The notes beneath the pieces are model-generated. The model ran no database searches, was not told the origin of the DNA, and was given only the letters and a program-made list of their open reading frames with translations. From assembly GCA_963821885.1 (NCBI GenBank), contig CAWGFN010000004.1, positions 62,001 through 126,000 of the forward strand: a stretch of 64,000 bases of DNA. The letters are read 5' to 3'. This DNA comes from Oleiagrimonas sp963821885. Lineage in GTDB: Bacteria; Pseudomonadota; Gammaproteobacteria; Xanthomonadales; Rhodanobacteraceae. Positions 63,001 through 64,000 of this stretch are shown here, in pieces (positions within the stretch are counted from its first letter, which is position 1; every line of letters begins with the position of its first letter). A program made the position numbers and the translations under genes.

Positions 63001-64000
63001 ATGATAACCCCAAGCCCCCTGTCCGCGCAGCCTCCCCGGGATCGCGGAGACTGGCGCCAGCACTGGCGCGACGCGGTCACCGACCCGCGCGAACTGCTGG
63101 CCCTGCTGGGTCTTCAGTCGCTGGCGGGCACCCTGCCCGCCGATGATGCCGGCTTCGCCCTGCGCGTGCCGCGCGGCTTCGTCGCGCGCATGCGGCGCGG
63201 CGACCCGCGCGATCCGCTGCTGCTGCAGGTCCTGCCGCAGCTGGCCGAATGCGACGAGGTGCCCGGCTTCCAGCGCGACGCGGTCGGCGACATGCCCGCC
63301 CGCGCCGCGCACGGCGTGCTGCACAAGTACCACGGCCGCGCGCTGCTGATCGCCAGCGGCGCCTGCGCCATCAATTGCCGCTACTGCTTCCGCAGGCACT
63401 TCCCCTACGGCGAGGACATCGCCGCCGCCCACGGCTGGCGCGAGGCGCTGGACTACCTGCACCGGCATCCGGACGTCTCCGAACTGATCCTTTCCGGCGG
63501 CGATCCGCTGGCGCTGTCGACCGCCAAGCTGGCCGAACTCGGCGCCGGCCTGGATGCACTGCCCTCCCTGCGCCGCCTGCGCCTGCATACGCGCCTGCCG
63601 GTGGTCATTCCCGAGCGCATCGACGACGAACTGCTGGCCTGGCTCGACTCCATCGCGCTGCAGAAGGTGGTGGTGCTGCACGCCAACCATGCCCGGGAGC
63701 TGGACGCCGGCGTCGCCGAGGCCTGCGCCAGGCTGCGCGGGCACGGCGTCACCCTGCTCAACCAGTCGGTGCTGCTGCGCGGCGTGAACGACGATGCCGA
63801 GGCCCTGTGCGAACTGTCCGAGCGGCTCTTCGCATGCGGCGTGCTGCCGTACTACCTGCACCAGCTCGACCGGGTCCAGGGCGCGGCCCATTTCGAAGTC
63901 TCCGACGCGCGCGCCCTGGCACTGGTCGACGCCATGCGCGCACGCCTGCCGGGCTTCCTGCTGCCGCGCCTGGTGCGCGAGGTGGCGGGCGACGCGGGCA
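63001..64000 (+). CDS. epmB: EF-P beta-lysylation protein EpmB (C-terminus beyond window)
   Basis: At least 333 residues in view, running off the end. Radical SAM lysine 2,3-aminomutase-like: the CxxxCxxC cluster motif is C122-C126-C129 in SGACAINCRYCFRRHFPY; VSELILSGGDPLALS, LRRLRLHTRLPVVIPERI and GVLPYYLHQLDRVQGAAHFE follow. It makes beta-lysine for attachment to EF-P K34 by EpmA. ATG 63001. Pairing with efp supports the call. Confidence 0.95.
   Translation, partial: MITPSPLSAQPPRDRGDWRQHWRDAVTDPRELLALLGLQSLAGTLPADDAGFALRVPRGFVARMRRGDPRDPLLLQVLPQLAECDEVPGFQRDAVGDMPARAAHGVLHKYHGRALLIASGACAINCRYCFRRHFPYGEDIAAAHGWREALDYLHRHPDVSELILSGGDPLALSTAKLAELGAGLDALPSLRRLRLHTRLPVVIPERIDDELLAWLDSIALQKVVVLHANHARELDAGVAEACARLRGHGVTLLNQSVLLRGVNDDAEALCELSERLFACGVLPYYLHQLDRVQGAAHFEVSDARALALVDAMRARLPGFLLPRLVREVAGDAG

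Overview
The window is GC-rich and densely coded, and it comes from a gammaproteobacterium of the Xanthomonadaceae/Lysobacterales type; the genus cannot be told from sequence alone. The strongest taxonomic marker is the arginine cluster. It has an N-acetylornithine carbamoyltransferase (argF') in place of ornithine carbamoyltransferase, an acetylglutamate kinase fused to an acetyltransferase domain (argB), and acetylornithine deacetylase (argE). This is the acetylated-intermediate arginine route typical of xanthomonads.

Layout. 1-5.3 kb: a large secreted BNR/sialidase-fold protein (cut by the window edge), two small membrane proteins (one frameshifted), a lysine/alanine-tailed HU protein and a GFA-family protein. 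5.36-9.85 kb: an AT-richer block of eight minus-strand gene cassettes separated by integron attC sites, with no integrase in the window, i.e. an array of the CALIN type (cluster of attC sites lacking an integron integrase). It carries an HD-domain protein, a tiny lipoprotein, a SnoaL-like protein, an Imm50-like immunity gene broken by an in-frame amber codon, a GNAT acetyltransferase and three unknowns. 10.0-21.6 kb: the minus-strand arg/pro cluster argF'-paiB-osmC-argG-argE-argB-GNAT-argC-argH-proB-proA, with a terminator hairpin in the argF' leader and repeat clutter between argG and argE. 22-30 kb: glycine-zipper protein, cysS, sufE, a tandem REPIN-like array, DksA with a histone H1-like tail, yidD, M23 peptidase, 5'-nucleotidase and NAD kinase. 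29.7-34.7 kb: the large NAD-dependent glutamate dehydrogenase. 35-41.4 kb: a CHASE3-like/GAF-like/GGDEF diguanylate cyclase and an RND efflux pair whose inner-membrane gene carries about 13 frame-breaking indels. 41.4-45.2 kb: the yceD-rpmF-fabH-fabD-fabG operon behind a near-consensus promoter. 45.3-52.6 kb: a membrane-anchored coiled-coil protein, maf, a GT39-like glycosyltransferase, the overlapping moxR-DUF58-tgpA trio and an Slp lipoprotein. 52.7-64 kb: a 2-oxoacid dehydrogenase E1 alpha-beta fusion, cupin, GNAT, glutaryl-CoA dehydrogenase, folE2, a squalene/phytoene-synthase-like gene, gph, ubiG, a YciI protein, mtaD, and efp divergent from its modifying enzyme epmB (cut by the window edge).

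How it fits together. Most of the window is housekeeping: glutamate enters arginine and proline synthesis through argB/argC and proB/proA, while GDH runs glutamate catabolism; fab genes, EF-P with EpmB, cysS and sufE are core functions. The accessory, recently mobile part is the cassette array directly downstream of proA. Its cassettes point the same way as the arg/pro operon, but the proA terminator separates the two.

Limits. All calls come from reading motifs and frames. Functions of three cassette genes and several small membrane proteins are unknown. The indel-rich RND gene may be a sequence artefact rather than biology.
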